Source: Spirosoma montaniterrae (GTDB taxonomy: Bacteria; Bacteroidota; Bacteroidia; Cytophagales; Spirosomataceae). Taken from it: a stretch of DNA of 64,000 nt. The notes under the pieces were generated by a model. That model was not told the origin of the DNA, ran no database searches, and worked only from the letters and a program-made list of their open reading frames with translations. The position numbers and the translations under genes are program-made. Location: NCBI RefSeq assembly GCF_001988955.1, contig NZ_CP014263.1, positions 4,248,001-4,312,000 of the forward strand. The letters are read 5' to 3'. Shown piece by piece: positions 26,239-34,106 of this stretch (positions within the stretch are counted from its first letter, which is position 1; the number at the start of each line of letters is the position of its first letter).

Positions 26239-27957
26239 ATGAAGTATTTGTACAAAGACATTGTTCACCTGTTTTTCCTGCTACACCACCGTTTATTTTT
26301 AGTACATACCGTGCGTTTACTCCTTTTCCTCCTCGCTCCTACCCTTCTTTTCGCCCAACGTCCTCAGTTCAGTTTCGGCCCCGACCGGGTTGAGGTCAAT
26401 CGCTACGCCGAAATCACAATGAAACTGCCGCCGTTCAGGTCGGGCAATCCGTTTACAGACGTACCGTTTTCGGGCAAGTTCGTCAACGAACAGGGCGACA
26501 CCACGCGTGTGCAGGGTTTCTGTGACGCGCAGGATGGAAGCCTTCACCGGCTGCGGTTTATGCCGACCAAATCAGGGCCGTATCGGTTTATTATTTCGGC
26601 AGAAGTAAACAAGCGACCGTTTACCTATGCGGGCAGTTTTACGGCAGTCTACGCCGGGCATCGGGGCATGATTCGCGTCGACAAACAGCACCCGGCGCAT
26701 TTTGTGTACGATGGCACCAGCGAGCATTATTTCTGGAACAGCACCACCGCTTACTGGCTCATGGGCTGGCGCGACGAACAAACCATCCGCGAGGCCATTG
26801 ACCGGCTGGCCCGGCTGAAAATCAACCGGATGCGCGTGGTAATAAACGGGCGGCAGGACGATGGTAAACGCTGGGCCGAACCGTGGGTGAAAGAAAGCCG
26901 CAACTTCACCTATAAGCTAAACCCGTGGGTAGCGCAGGACCCCGAAAGTCTTGATACGCCCGGCTTCGACGTGACGCGCTTCAATGTAGCGCACTGGCAA
27001 CGCATGGACCGGATGCTGGCCTACGCCCGCGATAAAGGCATCAATGTCTCCATTATTTTCTACGTCGATGGGCTGGAACACGGCTCCGACCCGTTCAAAA
27101 AAGTCAACATGGGTAGCCCCGACGAGCAGCGGTATTACCAGTATGCCGTGAACCGATTTGCGGCTTTTCCGAACGTGATGTGGGACATTACGAACGAGTA
27201 CCACCTCTTCCGAAATGAAGCTTGGGCCGAAACAATGGGCAAATTTCTACGCGACGCTGACCCTTACGACCACCTTACGTCGATTCATGGCAACGCCGAT
27301 TTCCCGTTCCGGGCGGCCAACTGGGTTGATTTCGTCATGTTTCAGAACTGGGACGAGTGCGGGGGATACTATGCCATGCTGCAAAACCGCGACCGGCAAG
27401 CGAAAACGGGCGTTATAAAGCCGCAGATTAATGAAGAATACGGCTACGAAGACCACTACCCCGAATGGGGCTGCGGGCCGCTGGGCAAGCGGGTAGCACC
27501 AGCCCGCGATGCCAAAAGTCGCACCCGGCTGGCCTGGGAGATTACGATGGCGGGCGGCTACCAAACTACCGGCGAACGCGCCAATCAGGGTACTGGCAAC
27601 GGCCCCGACACGGGCGGAGGCTGGATAAACGGGCGGGGCGACAACAGCATGATTATGCTTAACTACTACGCCATTCTGCACGACATTGTTACCTCGCTCG
27701 ACTGGTGGAAAATGGTGCCGAACAACGCCATTACGCACCACGGCACCCTCTGCCTCGCCAACCCCGACGCCCGGCAGTACCTGCTCTACGTACAGTCGGG
27801 CGTACCAACGCTCAGTACGCCCAAACAACCATACCACGTCCGCGTCATCGACATCTGGACAGGAAAAAGTCGCCCTCTGCCTGACTTTGCCGGTGGCATC
27901 TGGATTGGCCCGCAGGATTTAGGGACAGATGTAGCGGTCGTATTTGAAAAAAAGTAG
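26239..27957 (+). CDS. secreted DUF5060/DUF4038 (GH140-like) glycosidase
   Basis: 572 residues as read from the ATG; a GTG at 26311 would give a cleaner signal peptide (RLLLFLLAPTLLFAQ) and may be the true start. A DUF5060 beta-sandwich occupies about 40-140 (FSFGPDRVEVNRYAEITMKL, TKSGPYRFIISAE). The following TIM barrel is DUF4038/apiosidase-like: YFWNSTTAYWLMGW, INRMRVVINGR, NVMWDITNEYH with the probable acid/base Glu, and QINEEYGYEDHYPEWG with the probable nucleophile. GH140 enzymes cleave apiose from pectin side chains; substrate here is inferred only loosely. Exported; divergent from the PVC cytochrome, with which it may share sugar-derived substrates. Confidence 0.82.
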   Translation: MKYLYKDIVHLFFLLHHRLFLVHTVRLLLFLLAPTLLFAQRPQFSFGPDRVEVNRYAEITMKLPPFRSGNPFTDVPFSGKFVNEQGDTTRVQGFCDAQDGSLHRLRFMPTKSGPYRFIISAEVNKRPFTYAGSFTAVYAGHRGMIRVDKQHPAHFVYDGTSEHYFWNSTTAYWLMGWRDEQTIREAIDRLARLKINRMRVVINGRQDDGKRWAEPWVKESRNFTYKLNPWVAQDPESLDTPGFDVTRFNVAHWQRMDRMLAYARDKGINVSIIFYVDGLEHGSDPFKKVNMGSPDEQRYYQYAVNRFAAFPNVMWDITNEYHLFRNEAWAETMGKFLRDADPYDHLTSIHGNADFPFRAANWVDFVMFQNWDECGGYYAMLQNRDRQAKTGVIKPQINEEYGYEDHYPEWGCGPLGKRVAPARDAKSRTRLAWEITMAGGYQTTGERANQGTGNGPDTGGGWINGRGDNSMIMLNYYAILHDIVTSLDWWKMVPNNAITHHGTLCLANPDARQYLLYVQSGVPTLSTPKQPYHVRVIDIWTGKSRPLPDFAGGIWIGPQDLGTDVAVVFEKK

Positions 27958-27961
27958 GTTC

Positions 27962-28109
27962 AAACACGGAGACACAAAGGATTCACGGAATTCACAGAGC
28001 GAATACGCAGTGTAAAGACGCAACCCTTTGCGTCTCCCTCGCGTCAGCAATATGGCAGCGATAATTCCATGTAGTACAAACGCTGTGTTACCTCCGCGTC
28101 TCCGTGTTT
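27962..28109. repeat. inverted repeat AAACACGGAGAC with nested second repeat
   Basis: AAACACGGAGAC (27962-27973) and GTCTCCGTGTTT (28098-28109) are perfect outer arms between two convergent genes. Nested inside at 28016-28070 is a near-copy of the right half of the element at 57716-57825 (AGACGCAACCCTTTGCGTCT and on to ATAATTCCAT). One repeat thus appears to have landed inside another. Confidence 0.65.
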
Positions 28110-28115
28110 AAAAAA

Positions 28116-29222
28116 TTACCGGAAGAAAAACCGCGACGGGGCAATCTCGGCCCGAACCGAATCGATCAGCGTGGCCGTCGAGCCACTGAGCCGGTAACGC
28201 AGCACAAACCCGGCCTGCTTGAACGACGGCGTCACGCCCGCGTAAAGCGTATTCGTCTGAGGATCGATACCCAAGCCCGTGAATAGTCGGCGAACCACAG
28301 GCGTTGCGGCAGGTATTTCGGCAGCGTCGATACGGAACTGGTAGGTTTCGCCCTTTTGCCGGAAATTATCAGCCGGGTCGAAAAACGAGTTGACGTAGTA
28401 GAACGTGCGTCGGTCCTGGCTCAACGTAATCGAACTGGGCGAACGACTGGCGTTGGCGGCTCCTACGCGCAACCGCTTTTCGATCACCTTAGCTGTAGTG
28501 TTAATGCGCACCATTTCTTTCGTTCCCGACGTGTAAGCCCACAGTTTTCCGTCGGCGTCAACGGCTTGTGGATTGGTATTGCTGCCCACTTCTAAGGCTG
28601 GCGTTTTAATTTCGTCGGTATCGGTATTGATAATGGTCAGGGTGCGGTCTCCGGCGGCATTGCCCACGTAAGCTTCGTTGCCCACGACTACGATGCGCTC
28701 GGCTCCTTTGGGCAGGGCGATCCGTTTGGCAACGGTGCGGCTCGCCATGTTCAGCACCAGCACATAGCCCGGATTGGCAAAAAAATTGGCCCCGCTGCCC
28801 GTTGCTCCCCAGCACGTAACATACGCTTTGTTTCGCCCCGCCTGCACCACATAACGCGGGTTTTCTACGTCAGGGCTGCCAATCGTGCCGAGCGACCTGA
28901 ACGTACCGGCTTCTACAATCTCGATTTTGTCCTGCCCCGACGTGCTGTTATCGACCAGAATCGCGCCTTTCCCGTCGATTTCGGCGTAATCCTGCACTCC
29001 GCCTGTCAGCGTCCGGCTATTTACGGCATTGAAAATATCGGTCGATGCCGTTTTTGCGTCGCGCGGCAAGAATGAAATGGAGCCGTTGTTATCTAAGAAG
29101 TTGCCCGTATTCAGCACGAAAACGCCTGATTCGTAAGGTGTTGGTTCGGGTTCGCTGGTGGTGCAGTTCCACAGACTAAGGGCCAGTAGCATGGCCAGTA
29201 CTGATTTAGTTGATGTATGCAT
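28116..29222 (-). CDS. BtuG-like beta-propeller surface lipoprotein
   Basis: 368 residues. Lipoprotein signal MHTSTKSVLAMLLALSLWNC, with Cys20 followed by the acidic TTSEPEP stretch expected of surface-exported lipoproteins of this phylum. The body has YncE/DUF5074-like propeller blades, e.g. GVFVLNTGNFLDNNGSISF, NKAYVTCWG, GNEAYVGNAAGDRTLTIINTD, PQAVDADGKLWAYTSGT. Bacteroides BtuG, a vitamin B12-capturing propeller lipoprotein paired with BtuB, has this fold and gene position; the riboswitch-BtuB context supports the same job. The open frame runs on upstream through 100 codons of the IS605-like remnant, but the ATG at 29222 starts the real signal peptide, two bases after the element ends. 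Confidence 0.78.
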   Translation of the reverse strand: MHTSTKSVLAMLLALSLWNCTTSEPEPTPYESGVFVLNTGNFLDNNGSISFLPRDAKTASTDIFNAVNSRTLTGGVQDYAEIDGKGAILVDNSTSGQDKIEIVEAGTFRSLGTIGSPDVENPRYVVQAGRNKAYVTCWGATGSGANFFANPGYVLVLNMASRTVAKRIALPKGAERIVVVGNEAYVGNAAGDRTLTIINTDTDEIKTPALEVGSNTNPQAVDADGKLWAYTSGTKEMVRINTTAKVIEKRLRVGAANASRSPSSITLSQDRRTFYYVNSFFDPADNFRQKGETYQFRIDAAEIPAATPVVRRLFTGLGIDPQTNTLYAGVTPSFKQAGFVLRYRLSGSTATLIDSVRAEIAPSRFFFR

Positions 29223-29224
29223 TG

Positions 29225-29456
29225 TTGACACTCCCCCCGCTAAAGCGGGAGGATTCTTGCCCTGAACGCCCAATGGCTCTTTCATAGCTGACAAGCGTGA
29301 CTTTCCGTGTGTCCCACGGTAGTACAGTTTTTCACCTCTCGGAGGTCGCCCTGTCTGGGCTGTTGATACTGTCCCGAACTGAATCGGTTTTCGGCGGTTC
29401 GTTTTACCCAGACCCGCTTGATTGGTCTGGAACCTCATCACGCACGGTGCGTGAAT
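29225..29456 (-). ncRNA. omegaRNA/reRNA-like right end of an IS605-family element, without tnpB
   Basis: Read on the minus strand the segment is richly paired: TCACGCA/TGCGTGA, CCAGACC/GGTCTGG, CCTC/GAGG, CCGTG/CACGG, and a final CCTCCCGCTTTAGCGGGGGG hairpin followed by GAGTGTCAA. That last block is the characteristic 3' end of IS605/IS1341-type elements, where the TnpB guide RNA ends and host DNA becomes the guide. No tnpB reading frame lies upstream. The end falls two bases before the ATG of the BtuG-like gene. Identification rests on remembered element ends and visible stems. Confidence 0.6.
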
Positions 29457-29545
29457 CGAACGAGAAGACAAAGAACTATCCTGAATAGGATAGACAAATG
29501 TACGCAATATGTATTTCATTTGCAAACTATTTTTTAGTTTTGTGC

Positions 29546-29689
29546 ATGAAAAAAGAACCGACCAAATCCTACCCCGTTCGCATGGCTCCGAGTCTGCACG
29601 AACAGGCGGAAAAAGAAGCCCAGAAACTGGGGCTTAACTTCTCCGCCTACATTCGCTACTTAATCAGTATGGCGGTTAACAGACCTTAG
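29546..29689 (+). CDS. 47-residue ribbon-helix-helix protein
   Basis: MKKEPTKSYPVRMAPSLHEQ continues with AEKEAQKLGLNFSAYIRYLI: a short basic strand (SYPVRM) followed by two helices, the CopG/Arc pattern of a dimeric DNA-binding protein. The ATG is chosen because the codons before it (MYAICISFANYF...) look like intergenic translation. It is the only gene on the plus strand between the btuB and btuG-like genes and is followed by a terminator-like hairpin. It may be an accessory or repressor of the mobile element, or an orphan antitoxin; no toxin is adjacent. Confidence 0.65.
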   Translation: MKKEPTKSYPVRMAPSLHEQAEKEAQKLGLNFSAYIRYLISMAVNRP

Positions 29690-29709
29690 CCTACGGCTGT
29701 CGTTTTCAT

Positions 29710-29734
29710 CCCCGCCCTTCAGGGCGGGGCTTTT
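29710..29734 (+). terminator. terminator / element-end hairpin
   Basis: CCCCGCCCT and AGGGCGGGG form a very stable stem followed by CTTTT on the plus strand, 20 bp after the ribbon-helix-helix stop. Hairpins of this kind also mark IS200/IS605 ends. Confidence 0.6.
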
Positions 29735-29773
29735 CACTCCTTTATCGTAATTGTTTTTTAAACGCAGAAAATC

Positions 29774-31723
29774 TCATAACTCCATAATAACATTCACAGC
29801 CAGATTTCGCCCCGGCATGGCGTTTCGTTTCACGCTAAACGTCAGCGCGTCGAACAGATTATTTACCTGTCCCTGTATCCGCACCGCCACAGGGCCAAGC
29901 GTCTGGCGGCTTTCGAGCAGCACATTGGTCAGCACGACGGCGTTGAAAAACCGACTTTCATCGAACGTCGTGTACTGCCGCGACATAGCCTGCGTCTGTA
30001 TCGTCAGGCGGGTTTTGCCGTACCCGGCCCAGGTGTTGAACGTAGCCATATGCACCGGCACGTAGGGCAGTTGTTTGCCAACTACATCCTGCGCGTAGGT
30101 GCTGTAGGCCCGCTCCTGCGACGAGCGCGAGAGGGCGTAACCCGCCCGTGTGCCCATCTGCCAGCCGTTGCGGGCGTAGATGAGCGTAGCCGTTAGTTCC
30201 CCCCCGCGTGCCACCACCAATTGCAAATTTTCGACCCGGTAGCCAAAATCGGGGTTCCAGTACGACCAGTTGTCAACGCGGTTGCGGTATACAGTAGCAT
30301 CGGCAGTCAGTCTGAGGTATTCCGACAGTGGTACAGTTGCCACCAGCCCGGCCTCGGCATTCAGGCCATTTTCGGGCCGCAGGTTAGGGTTGCCCAACCG
30401 TTGCCAGTAGCGTTCGTTCAGCGTTGGTACGCGGTAGCTGCGCCCAACCGAGCCTTTGGCAGTCAGCGTCAGACCTTCCCGGCGCAGCAGCGTGTACTCG
30501 GCTCCCAACGAAGGCGTCAGGGGCGGGTTGAAGCCCGTCACGAACGCCTGCCGAATGTTGGCCGATACGAGCCAGCGGGCCGTTTGCAGCCGCAGCAGTG
30601 CATACAAGTCCTGTCGGTTTTCGGTAATCAACTGCCCGCCGTAGCCATCGGTATAGGTCCGAAAGTGCGACCATTCGCCACCAAGCCGCAGGTTTAGCTG
30701 CATCGCCGACCGACCCGGCCACAAGGCAAATTCCCGTTCGGCGCGGCCAATAAAACGGTCGGTACGGGTGCGGTCGTTCTGATTGAAGTTACCCACAGCA
30801 TAATCGAAGCGGTCGCGCAGCCAGCCGAGCCGGAGCGTGAGCCGGTCGGTTTCGTAACTCGTTAGCAACCGGGTGGCCTGTGTGCGGGTGCGGGTACGCG
30901 ATACCGTATCCTGGGGCGACACCACGAGGTCGTTGTCCGTCAGCCACGCATTCACCGACAGTACGTTGCCACTTTTGTGACGGAAAAACAAATCCTGCAC
31001 CAGCCCGCGCTGCGCCGTCTGCGACTGTTCGACAAAGTAGTTGCGCCGTTCGCGGTAGGGATAATCGTTGTTGAGCTGACTCCGGTACGCGAACGACTTC
31101 CCCGACACCTGCCAGTTCCGGCCCAGCGCACTGCCGTAACGTAGCCCAAGCTGCGTCTGACTGTTTCGGAAGCTTGCCACCTGCTGCCCCAGCGTCACAC
31201 GCAGGCCGCTCATATCGACCGGCCCACTGCCGAGCAGCACGCTGCCACCCACCGCATCGGACCCGACTACGCTGGCCGACGAGCCATACTGCACCGCCAG
31301 CCGGTCGAATCCGGCCACGGGCAATGTCGAAAAATCAGACTGGCCGAGGTTGGGCTGATTGATGTTGATGCCGTTCCAGAGTACCGCCGTATGGTTGGCC
31401 GACGTGCCGCGAAAGGCCACCGTTGCCAACTGACCGGGGCCGTAGTTTTTAAACGCTAACGGGGTGTTAAACGTCAGCAGGTCGGTGAGCGAGCCAAACC
31501 GAAACTGAAGCAGCGTGGTGGAGTCAATAAGTTGCCGTTTTTGCCCCGCCAGAAATCGTTCGGGCGTGATGGCCCGGACCGTCACCACCGACAGCGACTG
31601 CACACCTGATTCGCCGGACGAATCAGGCAATGATGCGTTCGGTTGTGCGCCGACGCCGGATATGGCCCCAACACCAACGAACAGCGTAACCCACCAGTAT
31701 GGGGTTCGTTTTATCACGATCAA
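29774..31723 (-). CDS. btuB: BtuB-like TonB-dependent cobalamin receptor
   Basis: 649 residues. Signal peptide about 1-26 (PYWWVTLFVGVGAISGVGAQ), TonB-box-like SLSVVTVRA, plug domain with STTLLQFRFGSLTDLLTFN, QLATVAFRGTSANHTAVLWNGI and YGSSASVVGSDAVGGSVLL, then a 22-strand-type barrel ending in VNVIMEL. The position directly after a cobalamin riboswitch identifies B12 or a corrinoid as the likely ligand. Only non-ATG starts are available: TTG at 31723 or GTG two codons later, because an in-frame stop lies at 31739. The start follows closely on a small T-tailed hairpin that can end transcription. Outer membrane; paired with the propeller lipoprotein downstream. Confidence 0.85.
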   Translation of the reverse strand: MIVIKRTPYWWVTLFVGVGAISGVGAQPNASLPDSSGESGVQSLSVVTVRAITPERFLAGQKRQLIDSTTLLQFRFGSLTDLLTFNTPLAFKNYGPGQLATVAFRGTSANHTAVLWNGININQPNLGQSDFSTLPVAGFDRLAVQYGSSASVVGSDAVGGSVLLGSGPVDMSGLRVTLGQQVASFRNSQTQLGLRYGSALGRNWQVSGKSFAYRSQLNNDYPYRERRNYFVEQSQTAQRGLVQDLFFRHKSGNVLSVNAWLTDNDLVVSPQDTVSRTRTRTQATRLLTSYETDRLTLRLGWLRDRFDYAVGNFNQNDRTRTDRFIGRAEREFALWPGRSAMQLNLRLGGEWSHFRTYTDGYGGQLITENRQDLYALLRLQTARWLVSANIRQAFVTGFNPPLTPSLGAEYTLLRREGLTLTAKGSVGRSYRVPTLNERYWQRLGNPNLRPENGLNAEAGLVATVPLSEYLRLTADATVYRNRVDNWSYWNPDFGYRVENLQLVVARGGELTATLIYARNGWQMGTRAGYALSRSSQERAYSTYAQDVVGKQLPYVPVHMATFNTWAGYGKTRLTIQTQAMSRQYTTFDESRFFNAVVLTNVLLESRQTLGPVAVRIQGQVNNLFDALTFSVKRNAMPGRNLAVNVIMEL

Positions 31724-31728
31724 ACCGT

Positions 31729-31749
31729 AAAAAAAGTGCTACATAGCAC
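31729..31749 (-). terminator. riboswitch-linked terminator hairpin
   Basis: On the minus strand GTGCT-ATGT-AGCAC is followed at once by seven T residues and then, five bases on, by the TTG start of the receptor gene. It is a plausible expression platform for the riboswitch. Confidence 0.5.
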
Positions 31750-31792
31750 GCGGTTGGGGTGTTTCCTCCGAACACCGAAACAACGGATCGTC

Positions 31793-31970
31793 GTCGGCAG
31801 GTCTCCTGGCTTATCTTTCCGGTTCGGGCCTTCCCGCACCGAAGCGCAGTGACCATGCAGAAGAACCGGATGTTACTAAGACGTACAGTTGCGGGGACAG
31901 CTCCGGCCTTTACCGGATTCCCTTTTAAGCCGTGAAAGCTACCATGAAGCAGCATCAGGCACCGAAAACT
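31793..31970 (-). ncRNA. cobalamin (AdoCbl-type) riboswitch
   Basis: On the minus strand the conserved blocks appear in order: GGTGCC, AAAAGGGAATCCGGT, GCCGGAGCTGTCCCCGCAAC, TCACTG, GGGAAGGC, and the B12 box AGCCAGGAGACCTGCC (plus 31796-31811). Spacing and order are those of Rfam-type cobalamin riboswitches. A GGTGTT/AACACC hairpin whose loop contains GGAGGA and a T-tailed hairpin follow before the receptor gene. Confidence 0.95.
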
Positions 31971-32022
31971 CTGGGACAAAGGTAAGGATTATATAATCAC
32001 AAAGACGTGGAGATTTTGTTGG

Positions 32023-32598
32023 CTACAACAAATCACTCAGCCTTAACGTAAAACCGGGCAAGACATCTTCGCCAGTTAGTGTGTCCACAAATAGCATGGT
32101 TGTCGTTTCCTGTCCGGGGCGGTAAACAAGCGTTTGCTTACCAAATGGATCAATGAGCCAGCCCAGCCGAACACCGTTTTTTATATACTGGCTCATCTTC
32201 TTTTTCAAATGCACCAGATCATCAGATTCAGACGCCAGCTCGATAACGAAATCGGGGCAGACGTGGGCGAATTTTTTCAGGTCATCAGGCGATACCGTAG
32301 CCAACCGTTCGTGGCTAACCCAGGCCACATCGGGCGCACGCATCGACGTGTCGGGCAACGTGTAGCCGCCGTTCGAGTCGGAGACTCGGCCTAACTTTGT
32401 TTGCCGGTTCCATAAACCGACCTCCATACCAATATCGAAATTGCGAAAACTACCTTCTATTCCGGTGGGCATATTGATGTATATCTGCCCGTCTGCATCG
32501 CGTTCGATGCGGAGTTTGGGATTCATCTGGCAGAACGCAAACAGTTCATCGTCTGACAGGCGACTATCCTGAACGGGCAGATTAATAGGCATGATCAT
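32023..32598 (-). CDS. Uma2-family PD-(D/E)XK nuclease-like protein
   Basis: 191 residues from MIMPINLPVQDSRLSDDELF; an in-frame TTG 12 codons earlier is less likely. It is a textbook Uma2 length with all landmarks: LSDDELFAFCQMNPKLRIER, the SFRNFDIGMEVGLWNRQTK helix, RAPDVAWVSHER carrying the PD aspartate, CPDFVIELASESD with the catalytic Glu, and the KKKMSQYIKNGVRLGWLIDP segment. Cytoplasmic; biological role of the family unknown. It lies on the minus strand between the cobalamin riboswitch and the M16 peptidase genes without apparent link to either. Confidence 0.88.
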   Translation of the reverse strand: MIMPINLPVQDSRLSDDELFAFCQMNPKLRIERDADGQIYINMPTGIEGSFRNFDIGMEVGLWNRQTKLGRVSDSNGGYTLPDTSMRAPDVAWVSHERLATVSPDDLKKFAHVCPDFVIELASESDDLVHLKKKMSQYIKNGVRLGWLIDPFGKQTLVYRPGQETTTMLFVDTLTGEDVLPGFTLRLSDLL

Positions 32599-32640
32599 AG
32601 CAATCTGACGGTTTATTTTTCCGATGTAACGCAAAATACC

Positions 32641-34008
32641 CTAAAAACCTTCGGCTTTGATTTCCCGCTCCGTAACGGTGCCGTATTTTTTTACCTTGTC
32701 GCGAATGGCGTCGGCTTTGCCAATCAGCACGAATTGCAGGTTGTTCTTCGGAAAATACTGGTCGATAATCTGGCGCGTTTTTGCCACTGTCAACCCGTCG
32801 ACGTTCTTCTGGAAATTGTTGATGAACGACTCATCGAAACCTAAGCTGAACATATCGGTCAGCAGGCCGGCCAGTTCCGATGCCGATTCGTAGCGGGGCG
32901 GGAAGTCGGCTTTGACGTAGTTTTTGGCCGAGGTCAGTGTTTTTTCGTCGATACCAGTTTTGTGCAGGCTGTCGAGTACGACCAGCGCGAGGTCGATAGC
33001 TTCGGTCGTCGTGCTAACCTTCGTAAACGTCGAAATGGCGAACGTGCCGCTGTTTCGGTATGTACCGAAGCGGCTTCCCGCGCCGTAGGTCAGGCCCGAA
33101 TTCACGCGCAGGGCGTCGTTGAGCCACGACGTAAATCGCCCGCCCAGAATAGTATTGACCACCGTAACCGGAATAAAGTCGGGGTTATTTTGGGTAATAC
33201 CTTTTCCCCCAATCAGGAACGTGGTTTCGCGGGCATCGTCTTTGTTGACCAGCAGCACCCGGCTTTTGTCGAACGATACGGTTGGCTCGGTCAATTTCGG
33301 GGCCGATGCTGCCGCCGTTTTCCAGCCGCCAAACAGAGCGGTCAACCGTTTTTTCATGTCGGCAGTATTGAAATCGCCCACAACGGCAATGGCCGCCCGG
33401 TCGGCGGTGTAGTAGGTCTGGTAAAATTGCCGCGCATCGCTGGCTGTAATGGCCGACACCGCCGAGGGCGTTCCGGCAATGGGGTTGGCATAGGGGTGCG
33501 CGTTGAAGACCAGCCGGTTGAAATAATTGTTCACCACGGCGCGGGGGCTTTCTTTCTGCTGTGTGAGCGTAAGCAGTTGCCGCTGTTTGTATTTGTCGAA
33601 CTCGGCAGCGTCGAACGTAGGCTTCGTCAGCACGTCCTGAATCATGTCGAACAGCAAATCCTGGTCTTTTACGGCAAACGAAGCCGATACTTTAGCCACT
33701 TCTTTACCTGCGTAAGTGCTCAGGTCGGCACCAACGTACTCGGCTTTCTCCTCAAGCTGGGCTTTTGTGTATTTCGCGCTACCGAACAGCAGCGCATCGG
33801 CGGTCATATTGGCTAAACCGTAGCGGTTGCCATCCTGCACGGCTCCGGCATCAAACACCGCCGACACGTTAATGAGCGGCACTTCGCGCTGCTCCATCAG
33901 GTAGATGGTCAGCCCGTTTTTGAGTTTGAACTTCTGGTACGGCGGCACCTTGAACGTCTGCGCCGTAGCGGCTCCGGCAAGGAGCAGAAAGAGAATGATG
34001 TGTTTCAT
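32641..34008 (-). CDS. M16-family peptidase homologue, non-catalytic subunit
   Basis: 455 residues with a signal peptide (MKHIILFLLLAGAATAQ). The fold follows the M16 (pitrilysin) pattern, FKLKNGLTIYLMEQREVPLINVSAVFDAG, but the zinc motif HxxEH is replaced by GLANMTADALLFGS, so the protein cannot bind zinc in the usual way. The second half has the M16C-like LINKDDARETTFLIGGKGI and AFALST-type strands. Such inactive subunits pair with an active M16 partner, encoded here just upstream at 35450, to make a periplasmic heterodimer. The two genes are separated by a perfect 32-bp inverted repeat. Confidence 0.88.
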   Translation of the reverse strand: MKHIILFLLLAGAATAQTFKVPPYQKFKLKNGLTIYLMEQREVPLINVSAVFDAGAVQDGNRYGLANMTADALLFGSAKYTKAQLEEKAEYVGADLSTYAGKEVAKVSASFAVKDQDLLFDMIQDVLTKPTFDAAEFDKYKQRQLLTLTQQKESPRAVVNNYFNRLVFNAHPYANPIAGTPSAVSAITASDARQFYQTYYTADRAAIAVVGDFNTADMKKRLTALFGGWKTAAASAPKLTEPTVSFDKSRVLLVNKDDARETTFLIGGKGITQNNPDFIPVTVVNTILGGRFTSWLNDALRVNSGLTYGAGSRFGTYRNSGTFAISTFTKVSTTTEAIDLALVVLDSLHKTGIDEKTLTSAKNYVKADFPPRYESASELAGLLTDMFSLGFDESFINNFQKNVDGLTVAKTRQIIDQYFPKNNLQFVLIGKADAIRDKVKKYGTVTEREIKAEGF

Positions 34009-34017
34009 AGAAAGGGG

Positions 34018-34102
34018 TTAAACGCAGAGAGACAGAGATTTACGCAGAGTACACAGAGACCCTCAGCGACCTCTGCGTAAATCTCTGTCTCTCTGCGTTT
34101 AA
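34018..34102. repeat. perfect 32-bp inverted repeat (CAGAGA type)
   Basis: Arms at 34018-34049 and 34071-34102 are exact complements (TTAAACGCAGAGAGACAGAG... and its mirror), with a 21-base spacer. It lies between the two M16 genes and would fold into a long hairpin in their transcript. Confidence 0.9.
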
Positions 34103-34106
34103 ATTT

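Larger units (their letters stand above)
29223..29755. mobile_element. tnpB-less IS200/IS605-like remnant between btuB and the btuG-like gene
   Basis: About 530 bp bounded by GC-rich hairpins: the right-end stem at 29231-29252 and CCCCGCCCT/AGGGCGGGG at 29710-29729. It holds an omegaRNA-like segment on the minus strand, a CTATCC/GGATAG hairpin near 29477-29494, and a ribbon-helix-helix gene on the plus strand. No transposase or tnpB is left. It separates two genes that otherwise form a B12 uptake operon. The exact left boundary is uncertain. Confidence 0.55.

Noticed and set aside
28116..29525. Reading frame extending the BtuG-like gene upstream by 100 codons
   Set aside because: The extension translates the omegaRNA-like segment and puts the lipoprotein signal inside the chain; the ATG at 29222 gives a proper signal peptide.
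29519..29542. TTTG...TAGTTTTG as promoter of the ribbon-helix-helix gene
   Set aside because: The -7-like box ends three bases before the ATG, so transcription would begin inside the coding region; box spacing is also too short.
31623..31979. 118-codon minus-strand frame over the riboswitch
   Set aside because: It translates the conserved riboswitch blocks and overlaps the receptor gene in another frame.
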